The notes under the pieces were generated by a model. That model saw only the letters and a program-made list of their open reading frames with translations. It made no database searches and was not told where the DNA came from. From positions 1 through 64,000 of the forward strand of contig JAYYVF010000115.1 of the NCBI GenBank assembly GCA_036343635.1: a stretch of 64,000 bases of DNA. The letters run 5' to 3'. This document shows positions 17,386 through 26,889 of the stretch, piece after piece (the first letter of the stretch is position 1; every line of letters starts with the position of its first letter). The position numbers and the translations under genes are program-made. The stretch is from GCA-2693325 sp036343635 (lineage in GTDB: Bacteria; Latescibacterota; UBA2968; UBA8231).

Positions 17386-18264
17386 TCAATACGGTAGCCC
17401 ATAAATACTCACTATAGCAGTTAATAACCAGAGAATCACTGTTAGTTTTAAAGGTTTATCTCCCAAAACAACTGAAGTAGGATTGTCTCCACGCCCCTCT
17501 TCGTATACTACATAAAGGTATCGTAGCAATCCGTAAAGAACAAAAGGGATTGTCCACTCCAAATTTTTTGAAACTAATGTTTGGGAATCGCCCACTCCCA
17601 TTGCGTAAAGTGAATAACATACCAGCGTAGCCGCTGTGAGAATTGCAATAACCTGGTTTAAAAACGGCAAACTATACTGAGCCAAAATAGTTCTATGTCC
17701 GACAGCATCATTCTTCAAAAGAACGAGTTCCTGTCGGCGTTTTATGCACGCCAAAAAAAGAGCTAATGTGAAGGTGCATAGCACGAACCATGAAGATATC
17801 GCTACCTGTAAGACTACCCCCCCTCCTACAGCTCTGAGTAAAAATCCCGCAGAAATTGTAATCACATCTATAAGCACTATATGCTTCAGCCAAATAGAAT
17901 ATGCAATATTTTGCACAAGATAAACTACGGCAATCCACCCAAAATTATTTTCTAAATTAAATGCTATTGTAATTCCTATTGCAGACAGCAGCACCGACAC
18001 AAAACATGCTATAGACACAGATAAATCCCCAGCAGCAATAGGACGAAAACGCTTTTCTGGATGCAGGACATCCTTATTTCGGTCGACTATGTCATTAAGC
18101 ATGTACACTGAACCACTAAGGGCACAAAAGCAAAATAAGGCATATACCGATACTAGTAGTAAGTTTAGATTAAAAAGGTTGTCAGAAAACACCAACGCAG
18201 GAAGTACAAATATATTTTTTAGCCACTGCTTTGGACGAAGAGATACTATAATTTTTAGAATCAT
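17386..18264 (-). CDS. UbiA-family prenyltransferase, decaprenyl-phosphate phosphoribosyltransferase type
   Basis: Polytopic membrane enzyme. Starting at the ATG at 18264 it has about 292 residues, the family length; the frame is open up to a TTG at 18420, so 52 more residues are possible. It opens with LRPKQWLKN and VLPALVFS, then the first Asp-rich motif NDIVDRNKD followed by HPEKRFRPIAAG, which is characteristic of the DPPR-synthase-like branch. Those enzymes transfer phosphoribose to a polyprenyl phosphate for wall arabinan or related glycolipids. The substrate here is unproven. Confidence 0.82.
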   Translation of the reverse strand: MILKIIVSLRPKQWLKNIFVLPALVFSDNLFNLNLLLVSVYALFCFCALSGSVYMLNDIVDRNKDVLHPEKRFRPIAAGDLSVSIACFVSVLLSAIGITIAFNLENNFGWIAVVYLVQNIAYSIWLKHIVLIDVITISAGFLLRAVGGGVVLQVAISSWFVLCTFTLALFLACIKRRQELVLLKNDAVGHRTILAQYSLPFLNQVIAILTAATLVCYSLYAMGVGDSQTLVSKNLEWTIPFVLYGLLRYLYVVYEEGRGDNPTSVVLGDKPLKLTVILWLLTAIVSIYGLPY

Positions 18265-18585
18265 TCTTGCCGCCGAATACAGAAATGAGATGACAATCAA
18301 TTTACCAAATAGTCTCAGGTCACAGATACGATTAAGATAAAGGTACGCATCCCTAAGACGCGTTAAATTTAAATAACTATATTTTACTTGTGATTTAAAC
18401 GTCACCGACAGAAAAATCAACTCATATAATCAAAATAAAGTCACTATATTGCAACAGGATTACAAGATATTTATCTTTTTGGATTATTGTTACAGCAAAT
18501 TAAACCTGTAAATCAACGCGAATAGATTTAGCCGACAATTAAATAAAATCGGGTTGATTTTTTAATTGTGTAAAGAGAATCATTG

Positions 18586-19083
18586 ATGTCGACTTTTACT
18601 ATCTTAACTGCGTTAGCCTTTATTTTATTGATTGCTGTTTTGGCTTTTTTCGGGCGAAAACGTCTTATCAAAAACAAACAACTAAGATTACGAGTATTAA
18701 GGGGGCGACGGTCCTTTATTGGTCTTAGTATCCATAATGCAGAAAAGAAGCTAATCTCTTATTCGGACCTTTCTATGGATATAATCAGTGTAAAAAAAGA
18801 CATAGAAAATTCCCAGAATATGTTTTTGATGCGAAATAAAAATCTTCTGAATTTAGCAGAGCTTACAAAACTAATAGATCTCAAAGCAAGTTTGCTAGAA
18901 AAACACGTTGTAGATTTACGCAAAACATCAACTACAACTCAAGTCACAAAAAACTTAACCACAAACACTACAGTGGTACCGAAAAAGGACTTGGAATCGA
19001 AAACTTTATCGCCTGAGAAACAACGTAAAACCATCGAGGAAGAATTGCTAGATAAGATAAACAAACTTAACAACAGAGATTAG
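18586..19083 (+). CDS. Membrane-anchored coiled-coil protein, unknown
   Basis: A 165-residue protein with one N-terminal membrane helix (about 4-22), then a basic patch and charged helical sequence to the end. The ATG at 18586 is preferred over the TTG just before it. I see no family motif. It faces frr (convergent). Confidence 0.55.
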   Translation: MSTFTILTALAFILLIAVLAFFGRKRLIKNKQLRLRVLRGRRSFIGLSIHNAEKKLISYSDLSMDIISVKKDIENSQNMFLMRNKNLLNLAELTKLIDLKASLLEKHVVDLRKTSTTTQVTKNLTTNTTVVPKKDLESKTLSPEKQRKTIEEELLDKINKLNNRD

Positions 19084-19199
19084 GACGCAACGAATATCGA
19101 ATATTAAGCAAATTACCAAAATACCTTAAGAAAAAACCGACTACTCCAAGAAAGGATCTAATCGGCGTTAAAATATGACGAATTCGATTAACTCAATCG

Positions 19200-19760
19200 T
19201 CAAACCTCCATAATTTCCGCCTCTTTTTTCTTTGTTATTTCATCGATAGTTTCCGCGAATTCATCCGTTAATTTTTGGATGCGATCTTGACCGTTCCTGG
19301 AATCATCTTCCGATAATTCACCTTCTTTCTGAGCATCTTGCAGCATATCATTGCCGTCTTTCCTCGCATGCCTAACTGCAACACGGGCATCTTCCGCACG
19401 ATTTTTTGCAACTTTTGTGATATCCCGTCTACGATCCTCTGTCAACTCAGGAATTGGTACCCGTACGATAGATCCGTCATTCGACGGATTGAGTCCCAAG
19501 TTCTTCTCTGCCCTAATTGAATTTTCAATTTCAGGGATCAAATTCGCTTCCCACGGCTTTATAACGATCAATCTAGGCTCGGGAACACTAAGTGTTGCTA
19601 CCTGACTTAAAGGTGATTGATTACCGTAGTAATCAACCCGAAGGTTTTCTACCATCGAAGTCGAAGCACGACCCGTACGAATAGTAGACAGATCTCGTCG
19701 TAGCGCCTCAATCGCACTTTCCATAGCTGCTTTTACTTCCGCCAAAACCTCTTCAAGCAT
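19200..19760 (-). CDS. frr: Ribosome recycling factor
   Basis: Cytoplasmic factor that splits post-termination ribosomes with EF-G. At 186 residues it shows the tRNA-mimic features LSTIRTGRAST, VDYYGNQSPLSQVATLSVPEP and RVPIPELTEDRRRD. It is the end of the rplM-rpsI / rpsB-tsf-frr run; pyrH, often between tsf and frr, is missing here. Confidence 0.97.
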   Translation of the reverse strand: MLEEVLAEVKAAMESAIEALRRDLSTIRTGRASTSMVENLRVDYYGNQSPLSQVATLSVPEPRLIVIKPWEANLIPEIENSIRAEKNLGLNPSNDGSIVRVPIPELTEDRRRDITKVAKNRAEDARVAVRHARKDGNDMLQDAQKEGELSEDDSRNGQDRIQKLTDEFAETIDEITKKKEAEIMEV

Positions 19761-19813
19761 AATGGATAGACCTCCGCTGTTGCAAAAAACCTGAGTAATA
19801 AAACAAATCTAGT

Positions 19814-20410
19814 TTATTCACCCAAACGAAAACTCGAAAAACGTCTTACCCCAATCTTCTCTCCAATTTTCGCCGTCAACCCCGTGATCATCTGCTCAAT
19901 TGTCTGGTCCGGGTTTTTAACAAAAGGTTGCTCCATAAGACAGTTTTCCTGGTAAAATTTTTCAACCCGACCTTGAACAATTTTTTCAGCAATCTGCTCA
20001 GGCTTACCTTCATTCTTCGCCTGTTCCAAATAAATGCCACGCTCTCTTTCTAGTAATTCGGCTTCGATATCTTCCCTTTTGACCGCCAATGGCTGAGAGG
20101 CAGCAATATGCATAGAGACATCGCGAGCAAATTGCTGAAAGTCTTCCGTCCTTGCCACAAAATCGGTTTCACAATTAACCTCTACCAACACACCTAACCG
20201 GCTACCAGGATGGATATAAGAGACTATCAAGCCATCAGTGGCATCACGACCGGCTCTCTTCTCAACTGCCGCCATTCCCTTTTTTCTCAAATACTCTACT
20301 GCCTTTTCTAAGTCTCCATCAGTCTCCTTTAGTGCCTGCTTACAATCCATCATTCCCAAGCCCGTCGACTTACGGAGCTCCATTACTGTTTTTGCTGAAA
20401 TTTCTGCCAT
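19814..20410 (-). CDS. tsf: Elongation factor Ts (short form)
   Basis: Nucleotide exchange factor for EF-Tu. The UBA-like N-terminus reads MELRKSTGLGMMDCKQAL, followed by the core CETDFVAR. At about 198 residues it is the short form, like that of Thermus, lacking most of the second core subdomain of the E. coli protein. The ATG at 20410 has GGGGAAG just upstream, which decides it over the TTG four codons earlier. It lies 44 bases (to the open-frame start) from rpsB. Confidence 0.95.
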   Translation of the reverse strand: MAEISAKTVMELRKSTGLGMMDCKQALKETDGDLEKAVEYLRKKGMAAVEKRAGRDATDGLIVSYIHPGSRLGVLVEVNCETDFVARTEDFQQFARDVSMHIAASQPLAVKREDIEAELLERERGIYLEQAKNEGKPEQIAEKIVQGRVEKFYQENCLMEQPFVKNPDQTIEQMITGLTAKIGEKIGVRRFSSFRLGE

Positions 20411-20466
20411 TTTCTTCCCCAACTATATTGCAATGAATTCGTTTACACGATCAATTAATTTTTCAC

Positions 20467-21225
20467 CTACTGAGCCTTCACTGCTTCTTGTGCGGCATTA
20501 GCTTCATCCTTTTTCGCCGCTGCTTCATCCTTTTTCGCCGCTGCCTGAGCTTTACCCTCAATTGCAGCATCTGCTAAATATTGACTAATCAAACCGATTG
20601 AACGGATAGCATCGTCATTACCCGGGATCGGGAAATCGACCTGGTCTGGATCACAATTTGTATCGACAATTGCTATAGCTGGAATACTCAATTTTGCAGC
20701 CTCACGAACAGCTATATGCTCCTTCCGAATATCAACAATCACCACCAATCCCGGAACACCACCCATATTACGTATCCCAGCCAAAGTCCTAACAAGACGG
20801 GCACGCTCTTTTTCCAACAAGAGTACTTCTTTTTTCTTTAATTTTTCATACGTTCCATCTGTAGAAATGCGATCTAAATGATCCAGATGTCTAATACTCT
20901 GTCTTATTGTAGGCCAATTCGTAAGCATACCACCTAACCACCGATACGTAACGTAAAACTGCTCACATCGTTCGGCCTGTTCCTGTATTATATCAGCAGC
21001 TTGTTTCTTTGTGCCAACAAACAGAATGGACCTACCACGACTGGCGGCATCACGCACAGCATTACAGGCCTCTTCGATTTTGGCAACAGTTTTTTGTAGG
21101 TCTATGATATGAATTCGATTACGCTCAGTGAAAATATACTGTCGCATTTTAGGATTCCAACGCTGGGTCTGATGACCAAAATGAGTCCCTGCTTCAAGCA
21201 AATCTCTTATGTTTACCTCAGACAT
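20467..21225 (-). CDS. rpsB: 30S ribosomal protein S2
   Basis: S2 core begins VNIRDLLEAGTHFGHQTQRW and continues with RWLGGMLTNWPTIR and the usual NCDPDQVDFPIPGNDD. The 252 residues include a low-complexity Ala/Lys/Glu tail that holds a perfect 21-bp tandem duplication (KKDEAAA units). tsf follows in the usual order. Confidence 0.97.
   Translation of the reverse strand: MSEVNIRDLLEAGTHFGHQTQRWNPKMRQYIFTERNRIHIIDLQKTVAKIEEACNAVRDAASRGRSILFVGTKKQAADIIQEQAERCEQFYVTYRWLGGMLTNWPTIRQSIRHLDHLDRISTDGTYEKLKKKEVLLLEKERARLVRTLAGIRNMGGVPGLVVIVDIRKEHIAVREAAKLSIPAIAIVDTNCDPDQVDFPIPGNDDAIRSIGLISQYLADAAIEGKAQAAAKKDEAAAKKDEANAAQEAVKAQ
20501..20542. repeat. 21-bp tandem repeat in the rpsB tail
   Basis: Two identical 21-base units (20501-20521 and 20522-20542) encode repeated seven-residue blocks in the S2 C-terminal tail, a site for slippage-driven length change. 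Confidence 0.9.
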
Positions 21226-21281
21226 CCTGACACACTCCCATTTTCGATTTTATCCTCCGCTCTCATCATCTATATACAGAA

Positions 21282-21306
21282 TACCCGTAGGAGGATCCTA
21301 CGGGTA
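21282..21306 (-). promoter_or_regulatory. 11-bp hairpin in the rpsI-rpsB gap
   Basis: Perfect arms 21282-21292 and 21296-21306 surround a 3-base loop. The hairpin lies 57 bases before the rpsB start. There is no T-run after it on the minus strand, so it could be a processing site, a weak terminator for rplM-rpsI, or an S2-type autoregulatory leader. Confidence 0.6.
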
Positions 21307-21355
21307 CACCACTGCATATATCAAAAAGCGTGTGTATTTTTTACGACATAAATCC

Positions 21356-21748
21356 TTAGCGCTTAGAAAATTGAAATTTCTTGCGAGCACCTGCTAGACC
21401 ATACTTCTTTCTTTCTTTCTCGCGAGCATCCCTTGTAAGAAACCCACCTTTTTTTAAGGCAGCACGCATCTCTGGATCATATTTAATGAGCGCACGCGCG
21501 ATTCCTAAACAAGCAGCACCAGCTTGCCCTCGCAGTCCCCCCCCATTGGTAGAAATATGCACGTTAAAACGACCCCGAGTTTCTGTAAGATCCAACGGCT
21601 GTACGAGTATCATTTCGAGTGCGCCTCGCCTTAGGTAATCACCTACAGCTCTACCGTTCATAAAGATCTCACCCGTTCCAGGAAACAAGCGAACCCGCGC
21701 TACTGACGTTTTTCGACGCCCAGTGGCTTCATAATTTTCTTCCGGCAT
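21356..21748 (-). CDS. rpsI: 30S ribosomal protein S9
   Basis: Standard 130-residue S9: ATGRRKTSVARVRLFPG at the N-terminus, GGLRGQAGAACLGIARAL in the middle, and a basic tail ending KKFQFSKR that reaches the P site. It follows rplM, as is nearly universal. Confidence 0.97.
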   Translation of the reverse strand: MPEENYEATGRRKTSVARVRLFPGTGEIFMNGRAVGDYLRRGALEMILVQPLDLTETRGRFNVHISTNGGGLRGQAGAACLGIARALIKYDPEMRAALKKGGFLTRDAREKERKKYGLAGARKKFQFSKR

Positions 21749-21797
21749 TCCTCTGAAAAACCTTTCTTATTACTAAAAAATTGTGTGGAGGCCTCGA

Positions 21798-22232
21798 TTA
21801 AAGATCCAATATAACTGGCTGCTGCGCATCGTGCCGATGTTCAGGACCGGCATAAACACGAAGTTTTTTCAAAAGTTGCCGTCCTAACCGATTATTCGGT
21901 AACATACCCCATACGGCTTTCTTAAGAACACGGTCTGGATGGTCTTCCATCATTCGCTCAAAGCTTGTCGTGCGCAAACCTCCAGGATATCCCGTATGTC
22001 TATGGTAGACCTTTTTTTCTGCCTTAGATCCGGTTACCCGAATCTTGTCAACATTAACAACAACTATGTGATCACCCATATCCATGTGCGGAGCGTAGGT
22101 GGGTTTATGCTTACCTTTTAGCACTTGAGCTATTTGAGAGGCCAACCTCCCCAACACTTTGTCAGTGGCATCTACCAAATGCCATTGATGTTCTATACTC
22201 GATGCTTTAGGAGAATATGTCTTGTTAACCAT
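21798..22232 (-). CDS. rplM: 50S ribosomal protein L13
   Basis: L13 with YSPKASSIEHQWHLVDA, VLGRLASQIAQVLKGK, and HTGYPGGLR. The ATG at 22232 gives about 144 residues, the usual size; in-frame starts at 22241 and 22256 would add up to eight residues. A strong promoter lies just upstream. Confidence 0.96.
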   Translation of the reverse strand: MVNKTYSPKASSIEHQWHLVDATDKVLGRLASQIAQVLKGKHKPTYAPHMDMGDHIVVVNVDKIRVTGSKAEKKVYHRHTGYPGGLRTTSFERMMEDHPDRVLKKAVWGMLPNNRLGRQLLKKLRVYAGPEHRHDAQQPVILDL

Positions 22233-22288
22233 GTGATCCATTCCAAAAAAAACCATTTAAACTTAAATAAAACCCGTACAAGACGAAA

Positions 22289-22317
22289 AAAATAGGCGTA
22301 ACCGATTATATTGTCAA
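22289..22317 (-). promoter_or_regulatory. Promoter of rplM-rpsI
   Basis: Perfect TTGACA at 22317-22312, 17-base spacer, TATTTT at 22294-22289. The -35 box overlaps the dedA stop codon. Confidence 0.7.
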
Positions 22318-22919
22318 GACTTCGCACGCATACGCCAAAATAAAACAACAACAAAAATGCAGATTAAAACCAATATGATCTTACTGTATGAATTTACAAT
22401 CTCCACCAAAAGCGACCAGTTTGTTCCCAACATAAAACCAAAATAAAACAATAATCCGTTCCATATTAAGAGGCTAAATAAGCCACATACAGCCACATAC
22501 AGCCAATTCAACTTTGCAATTCCTGAACAAACAGAAATTATAGACCGAACACCAGGAAGAAAACGATTAGCCGCAACCAACAATCCTCCGTAACGAACTA
22601 TCCAAAGTTCTGCCTTTACTAATTTCTCTTCGGATACATAGGAAAACAGTCTAGTACTGAAAACTTCCCGACCGTATTTTAGCCCCAAAAAATACATGAT
22701 CATAAATCCAACCTCGCCACCAACAACGGTAGCTATCAAAACCGGCCATAGTATTAATCGCTCACTAGCCACCAGATACGCACTAAATATCACAACTGTA
22801 TCACCCGGTATTGGAGGTATTAGATTCTCAAATAACGCACTAAAAAAAAGGCTGGCATAGATCCAAATTGGATCTAATTCCAGTAAGGCTTCAGGCCAAT
22901 CAAACAATTTCGAACCCAT
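22314..22919 (-). CDS. DedA family membrane protein
   Basis: A 201-residue polytopic protein with the DedA marks ENLIPPIPGDTVVIFSAYL and the motif F-x3-R near RFLPGVRSI. DedA proteins are thought to be polyprenyl-phosphate or phospholipid transporters that support envelope homeostasis. A 10-bp unit is tandemly repeated near 22480-22500 with no effect on the frame. Confidence 0.9.
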   Translation of the reverse strand: MGSKLFDWPEALLELDPIWIYASLFFSALFENLIPPIPGDTVVIFSAYLVASERLILWPVLIATVVGGEVGFMIMYFLGLKYGREVFSTRLFSYVSEEKLVKAELWIVRYGGLLVAANRFLPGVRSIISVCSGIAKLNWLYVAVCGLFSLLIWNGLLFYFGFMLGTNWSLLVEIVNSYSKIILVLICIFVVVLFWRMRAKS

Positions 22920-22925
22920 TTCATT

Positions 22926-23417
22926 TTAATTCCGGCATAACAGCGCTACGGCCTGAGCGGCGATGCCCTCGCCTCTACCCACAAAACCAAGTCCTTCTGT
23001 GGTTGTGGCTTTTATAGACAACAATTCAATTTTTATTCGGAGAGTTTCTGAAAGACATTTTAACATGTCGTTTATATAGGGAGCTAATTTAGGTGATTGA
23101 GCCATCACTATCGTATCTATATTACAAACAGCCATTCTATTTTTTTCCAACATATCGCTTACATCCCTCAACAACAAAAGACTCGATATATCTTTGTACA
23201 TTATCTCATCATCAGGAAATAATCGACCTATATCACCTAAACCTGCAGCCCCTAGTAAAGCATCAATTATCGAATGAGTCAGTACATCAGCATCCGAGTG
23301 TCCTTTTAAACCCAACTCATATGAAATTTCTATTCCACCTAACACTAGAGGCCGTCCAGTTACTAATCTATGTACGTCAAAACCTTGCCCTATCCGAATT
23401 TTGGTTTGTTCCATCAT
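22926..23417 (-). CDS. ispF: 2-C-methyl-D-erythritol 2,4-cyclodiphosphate synthase
   Basis: MEP-pathway zinc enzyme for isoprenoid precursors. It has IRIGQGFDVHRL (zinc ligands Asp and His), GHSDADVLTHSIIDALLGA, and TTEGLGFVGRGEGIAAQA. The start ATG at 23417 shares one base with the ispD stop (TAATG); longer frames into ispD are unlikely. It has about 163 residues, the normal length. Confidence 0.96.
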   Translation of the reverse strand: MMEQTKIRIGQGFDVHRLVTGRPLVLGGIEISYELGLKGHSDADVLTHSIIDALLGAAGLGDIGRLFPDDEIMYKDISSLLLLRDVSDMLEKNRMAVCNIDTIVMAQSPKLAPYINDMLKCLSETLRIKIELLSIKATTTEGLGFVGRGEGIAAQAVALLCRN

Positions 23418-24103
23418 TATGCTTCTCCAGATAAAAAAAGCTGTGCCCAGAGCCAATCTTCTGGTTTCGTTATTTTTATATTTCGCTCTTCACCCTCTAT
23501 TCCAACTATGTCCACACCTATACGCTCTACAAGGCCAGCATCGTCCGTCGACACACCTTCACCAGAATATGCAGCATCCAAGACAGACCTCAAAAAGCCT
23601 TGTGGTGTTTGAATCTGACAAAGTCCATCTCGATCTACCGTGGTTTGGATGCGCCCATCTATAACTCTTTTAATGGTATCCACTATAGGCAGACATGGCA
23701 CGACAGCATCATTTTCTTTGAGAGCCGTAACCACCCTATCAATTAATTTGTCCGAAACAAAAGGCCGAACTGCATCATGCACCAAAACAACCCCCTCAGT
23801 ATCATCAGATGTCGCTGCCAAACCATTGCGAACAGAGTCCGACCTTTCCTCTCCCCCAACTACAACAGTGTCGACCTTTGTGAATTCTCCAGCCCCTAAA
23901 ACCTCCGTACGGCAATAATCAACATCTTTGGGATTCACCACTAAAGCGATTGAATCTATACTGGGATGAGATTGAAATACTCCCAACGTATGACAAATAA
24001 CAGGCCGCCCTGCCAACATTTGATATTGTTTAGGTAATTCTCCCCCCATACGCCGCCCCTCGCCCCCAGCAACAATAATAACCCTTACATGTAAATCGGA
24101 CAC
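23417..24103 (-). CDS. ispD: 2-C-methyl-D-erythritol 4-phosphate cytidylyltransferase
   Basis: MEP-pathway CTP transferase of 228 residues. Motifs are VAGGEGRRMGGELPKQY near the N-terminus and VLVHDAVRPFV in the middle. The start is GTG at 24103 and shares a base with the queA stop (TAGTG). Tight coupling with ispF is the usual arrangement. Confidence 0.96.
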   Translation of the reverse strand: MSDLHVRVIIVAGGEGRRMGGELPKQYQMLAGRPVICHTLGVFQSHPSIDSIALVVNPKDVDYCRTEVLGAGEFTKVDTVVVGGEERSDSVRNGLAATSDDTEGVVLVHDAVRPFVSDKLIDRVVTALKENDAVVPCLPIVDTIKRVIDGRIQTTVDRDGLCQIQTPQGFLRSVLDAAYSGEGVSTDDAGLVERIGVDIVGIEGEERNIKITKPEDWLWAQLFLSGEA

Positions 24104-25131
24104 TATATTATCACCATCGCATCCCCGTAACTATAAAACCGATATTCGTGATCTACAGCTTCTCGATACGCTTTCATCAAATGTTCATACCCAGCAAAGG
24201 CAGCTACAAGCATTAGCAAAGTTGACTTCGGCAAATGAAAATTGGTGACAAGCACGTCAACACATTTAAATTTATATGGAGGAAATATAAACGAATCCGT
24301 AAAACCTTGACTTTGCTTTAAAATACCTTCTTTTGAGCTACTAGTCTCAACTGCACGGACAACAGTCGTCCCAACTGCAATAGCCCGTCCTCCAGAGGCA
24401 CGCGCTCGATTAACCACACCTGCAGAATCTCCACTGATTTCGTAGTACTCCTCTTCTATTTTGTGATCCTTTGGATCCAAACATCTAACCGGCTCAAAAG
24501 TACCGGGGCCTACATGAAGCAAAAGCGGAGCAATAACAGCCCCTAATTGACTAATTTCATAAAAAAGCTCTTTAGTGAAATGCAGACCGGCTGTGGGCGC
24601 AGCAATCGCCCCCATCGTTTTGGAAAAAACAGTCTGGTAACGTACAGCATCAATTTTCGTAGCCTCCCGATTGATATAGGGTGGCAATGGTAAAACACCA
24701 TCATCCTCGAGTATCGGCATAACGTCCTCACAATCAAATTCTATGAGAACACGACCTCTTGCCGTTCGCTTCAGAACAATTGCCGACGTTTTTCCAGAAT
24801 TTAGAGTTATTATTTTTCCAGGCTGTAAAGCACTTGCAGGCTTACCCATCGCTAACCAAACCCCGTCAGACTGTCTACGAATAAGCAATAATTCGACCTT
24901 ACCACCAGTATCCGATCGCGACCCATAAACTCGAGCAGGAAATACCCGCGTTTGATTCAACATCAATACGTCATTAATACGCAACAAACTAACTATGTCA
25001 GAAAAAAACATATGCCTAATTGAACCATCATTACGGTCTAAAACTAAAAGCCTTGAACCATCTCTTCTATCTGCAGGTTCTTGTGCTATCAAATTCTTTG
25101 GCAAATGGTAATCGTAATCTGCAAGTCTCAT
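24103..25131 (-). CDS. queA: S-adenosylmethionine:tRNA ribosyltransferase-isomerase QueA
   Basis: Makes epoxyqueuosine from preQ1 on tRNA. At 342 residues it has YDYHLPKNLIAQEPADRRD at the start, TAGLHFTKEL, VGPGTFEPV and TNFHLPKSTLLMLVAAFAG. tgt and queG are not in the window. Confidence 0.96.
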   Translation of the reverse strand: MRLADYDYHLPKNLIAQEPADRRDGSRLLVLDRNDGSIRHMFFSDIVSLLRINDVLMLNQTRVFPARVYGSRSDTGGKVELLLIRRQSDGVWLAMGKPASALQPGKIITLNSGKTSAIVLKRTARGRVLIEFDCEDVMPILEDDGVLPLPPYINREATKIDAVRYQTVFSKTMGAIAAPTAGLHFTKELFYEISQLGAVIAPLLLHVGPGTFEPVRCLDPKDHKIEEEYYEISGDSAGVVNRARASGGRAIAVGTTVVRAVETSSSKEGILKQSQGFTDSFIFPPYKFKCVDVLVTNFHLPKSTLLMLVAAFAGYEHLMKAYREAVDHEYRFYSYGDAMVII

Positions 25132-25170
25132 AAAGATTAAGGAAGAAAATAAGGTTTATGGAATCAACAT

Positions 25171-25866
25171 TTAGGAATTATAACGATAGTGCCTAAATAT
25201 AGTCAGCAAGATTTTTAATCCAGCACGCAAAGAACCAGATATAGTACCTGTAATCTTCGAATGTCCGATGCGTTTGCGATATCGAACAGGGATTTCCATA
25301 CAACGTATTTTTCCTAAAGCCGCCTTGACCTGCATCTCCACAGTCCAACCAAAATCAGTATCCGTCATATTCAATTTCTGAAGACAGTCGTAACTGATAG
25401 CTCGAAAGGGACCTAGGTCTGTAAAGGCAACCCAGAAAAATCTTCTAATTAATAATACAGCCAACCAGTTACCAAAACGGGCCTGAGGTAATAGCGCACC
25501 ACGGGCCGATTCACCAAGAACGCGCGAGCCAATAACCATATCCGCCATATCATTTAAGATCGGCCTACACAATTCTATTAATTCTTCGGGATAATCACTA
25601 TAGTCGGCGTCCAAAAAGACTACAACCGCAGGATCTTCCAAGGCTACTAATCCACGCAAACATGCCCGTCCATATCCGCGTTTTGATTCATAAACTACCT
25701 GAGCACCTGCTCTTCGAGCAACTTCGGCTGTTCTGTCGGTGGATCCGTTGTCAACTACAATAATTTGATTAACAAAATTACGCGGAATTTCAGAAATAAC
25801 CTTACCGACGGATTCCTGCTCATTATAAGCTGGGATGACAACTGAAATTAATGTTTTGGAAAACAT
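25171..25866 (-). CDS. Family 2 glycosyltransferase (DPM1/DolP-mannosyltransferase-like)
   Basis: A 231-residue GT-A fold enzyme: VVIPAYNEQESV, IIVVDNGSTD, the metal motif FLDADYSDYPEE (86-91 DADYSD) and a late GWTVEMQVKA. No C-terminal membrane helices follow, as in the soluble DPM1-type enzymes that load a sugar onto a polyprenyl phosphate. The donor sugar cannot be read. Confidence 0.88.
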   Translation of the reverse strand: MFSKTLISVVIPAYNEQESVGKVISEIPRNFVNQIIVVDNGSTDRTAEVARRAGAQVVYESKRGYGRACLRGLVALEDPAVVVFLDADYSDYPEELIELCRPILNDMADMVIGSRVLGESARGALLPQARFGNWLAVLLIRRFFWVAFTDLGPFRAISYDCLQKLNMTDTDFGWTVEMQVKAALGKIRCMEIPVRYRKRIGHSKITGTISGSLRAGLKILLTIFRHYRYNS

Positions 25867-25896
25867 AATCCTTCGATTAAGCCATTACTTTTTGTT

Positions 25897-26736
25897 CTAT
25901 AGATTTTCCTCAAACCACTGGAAGATTATCTCTTTTGCTTCAGGAATCTCTATAAGTAGATCAAAACCATGCGCTCCGCTATCAAAAACTCTCAATTTTT
26001 TTGGACTCTGCGTAACAGCCAACAAATTACGAGCAAAATCGACATATTTCAAAACTACGTCTTCAGGTGTTTCAAGCTGATCAAATTCTCCCACCAAAAA
26101 AAGCATCGACCGCGCCTTGCCAAATGAGCTTAGACCATTACCAACCACCAAAGGTTCTAGCGTTGATGCCTGCCAAAGTCCAGGAGAAAGAGATACAGCA
26201 GTACGTATTTGTTCAGGAAAAACACCTGAACTCACGTAAGCAATATTTCCACCCGACCCATTACCTATCAAGCCAATTCTACCTGAATCAATATCTGATC
26301 TCCCACGAAGCCAAGTTATTGCTCCCTGAACATCCCGAAAACTATCCTGGACATCGACAGCAGTTAATACATCTCGGCCATCTGGAAGTGGTGTTTGTCC
26401 TCCCTGTCCACGAAGGTCTATGGCAACTACAGCGTAACCTATTCCTAACAGATCTATGAAGAGATCCGTCTCGGACAACCATTCCTCTTTTGTACTCTGT
26501 AGCGTATGAAGAAGTATTATTACCGGAAGCCGTTCAATACCTTCCGGCTTGCCAAACAGTCCCCTAACTAATACATCGTCACTAGAACTGAAACTAATTT
26601 CGCTAACTGGATACGCGTCTCCTCGGCCTTTGCTTAATTCGGGAGCCAAAATACTTCGACCACCATTCCTCGAATCATCTTCCGAACATGAAACAAGCAA
26701 AACCATGACTATCGGTGCTATAATTAGGTTCTTCAT
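25897..26736 (-). CDS. Lipoprotein alpha/beta hydrolase
   Basis: A 279-residue protein with a lipobox (LVSC, Cys17) and an alpha/beta hydrolase fold. The oxyanion-side strand reads IILLHTLQST, the nucleophile elbow is GNGSGG (Ser161), an acid lies in VGEFDQLETP, and the catalytic His is in DSGAHGFDLL. It probably acts as an esterase or peptidase in the periplasm. It has its own promoter. Confidence 0.85.
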   Translation of the reverse strand: MKNLIIAPIVMVLLVSCSEDDSRNGGRSILAPELSKGRGDAYPVSEISFSSSDDVLVRGLFGKPEGIERLPVIILLHTLQSTKEEWLSETDLFIDLLGIGYAVVAIDLRGQGGQTPLPDGRDVLTAVDVQDSFRDVQGAITWLRGRSDIDSGRIGLIGNGSGGNIAYVSSGVFPEQIRTAVSLSPGLWQASTLEPLVVGNGLSSFGKARSMLFLVGEFDQLETPEDVVLKYVDFARNLLAVTQSPKKLRVFDSGAHGFDLLIEIPEAKEIIFQWFEENL

Positions 26737-26812
26737 AACAACCTCTCTATAGGACGAACTTCGCCCCTATATTGATTTTGCAATTGAAGCTACACATCAT
26801 CTTGATGGTAAT

Positions 26813-26841
26813 AAATAAACTGCCAACGCAAACAATGTCAA
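26813..26841 (-). promoter_or_regulatory. Promoter of the lipoprotein hydrolase gene
   Basis: Perfect TTGACA at 26841-26836, 17-base spacer, TTATTT at 26818-26813 on the minus strand. It lies back-to-back with the promoter of the ECF ATPase gene. Confidence 0.65.
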
Positions 26842-26851
26842 CGTTTACTCC

Positions 26852-26880
26852 TTGACGAAGAGAATGAACAAAACTATCGT
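26852..26880 (+). promoter_or_regulatory. Promoter of the ECF ATPase gene
   Basis: TTGACG at 26852-26857, 17-base spacer, TATCGT at 26875-26880. The expected transcript start (~26887) lies only about three bases before the ATG at 26890, with no Shine-Dalgarno sequence, so the message may be leaderless. Confidence 0.6.
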
Positions 26881-26889
26881 ACAGTCTAT

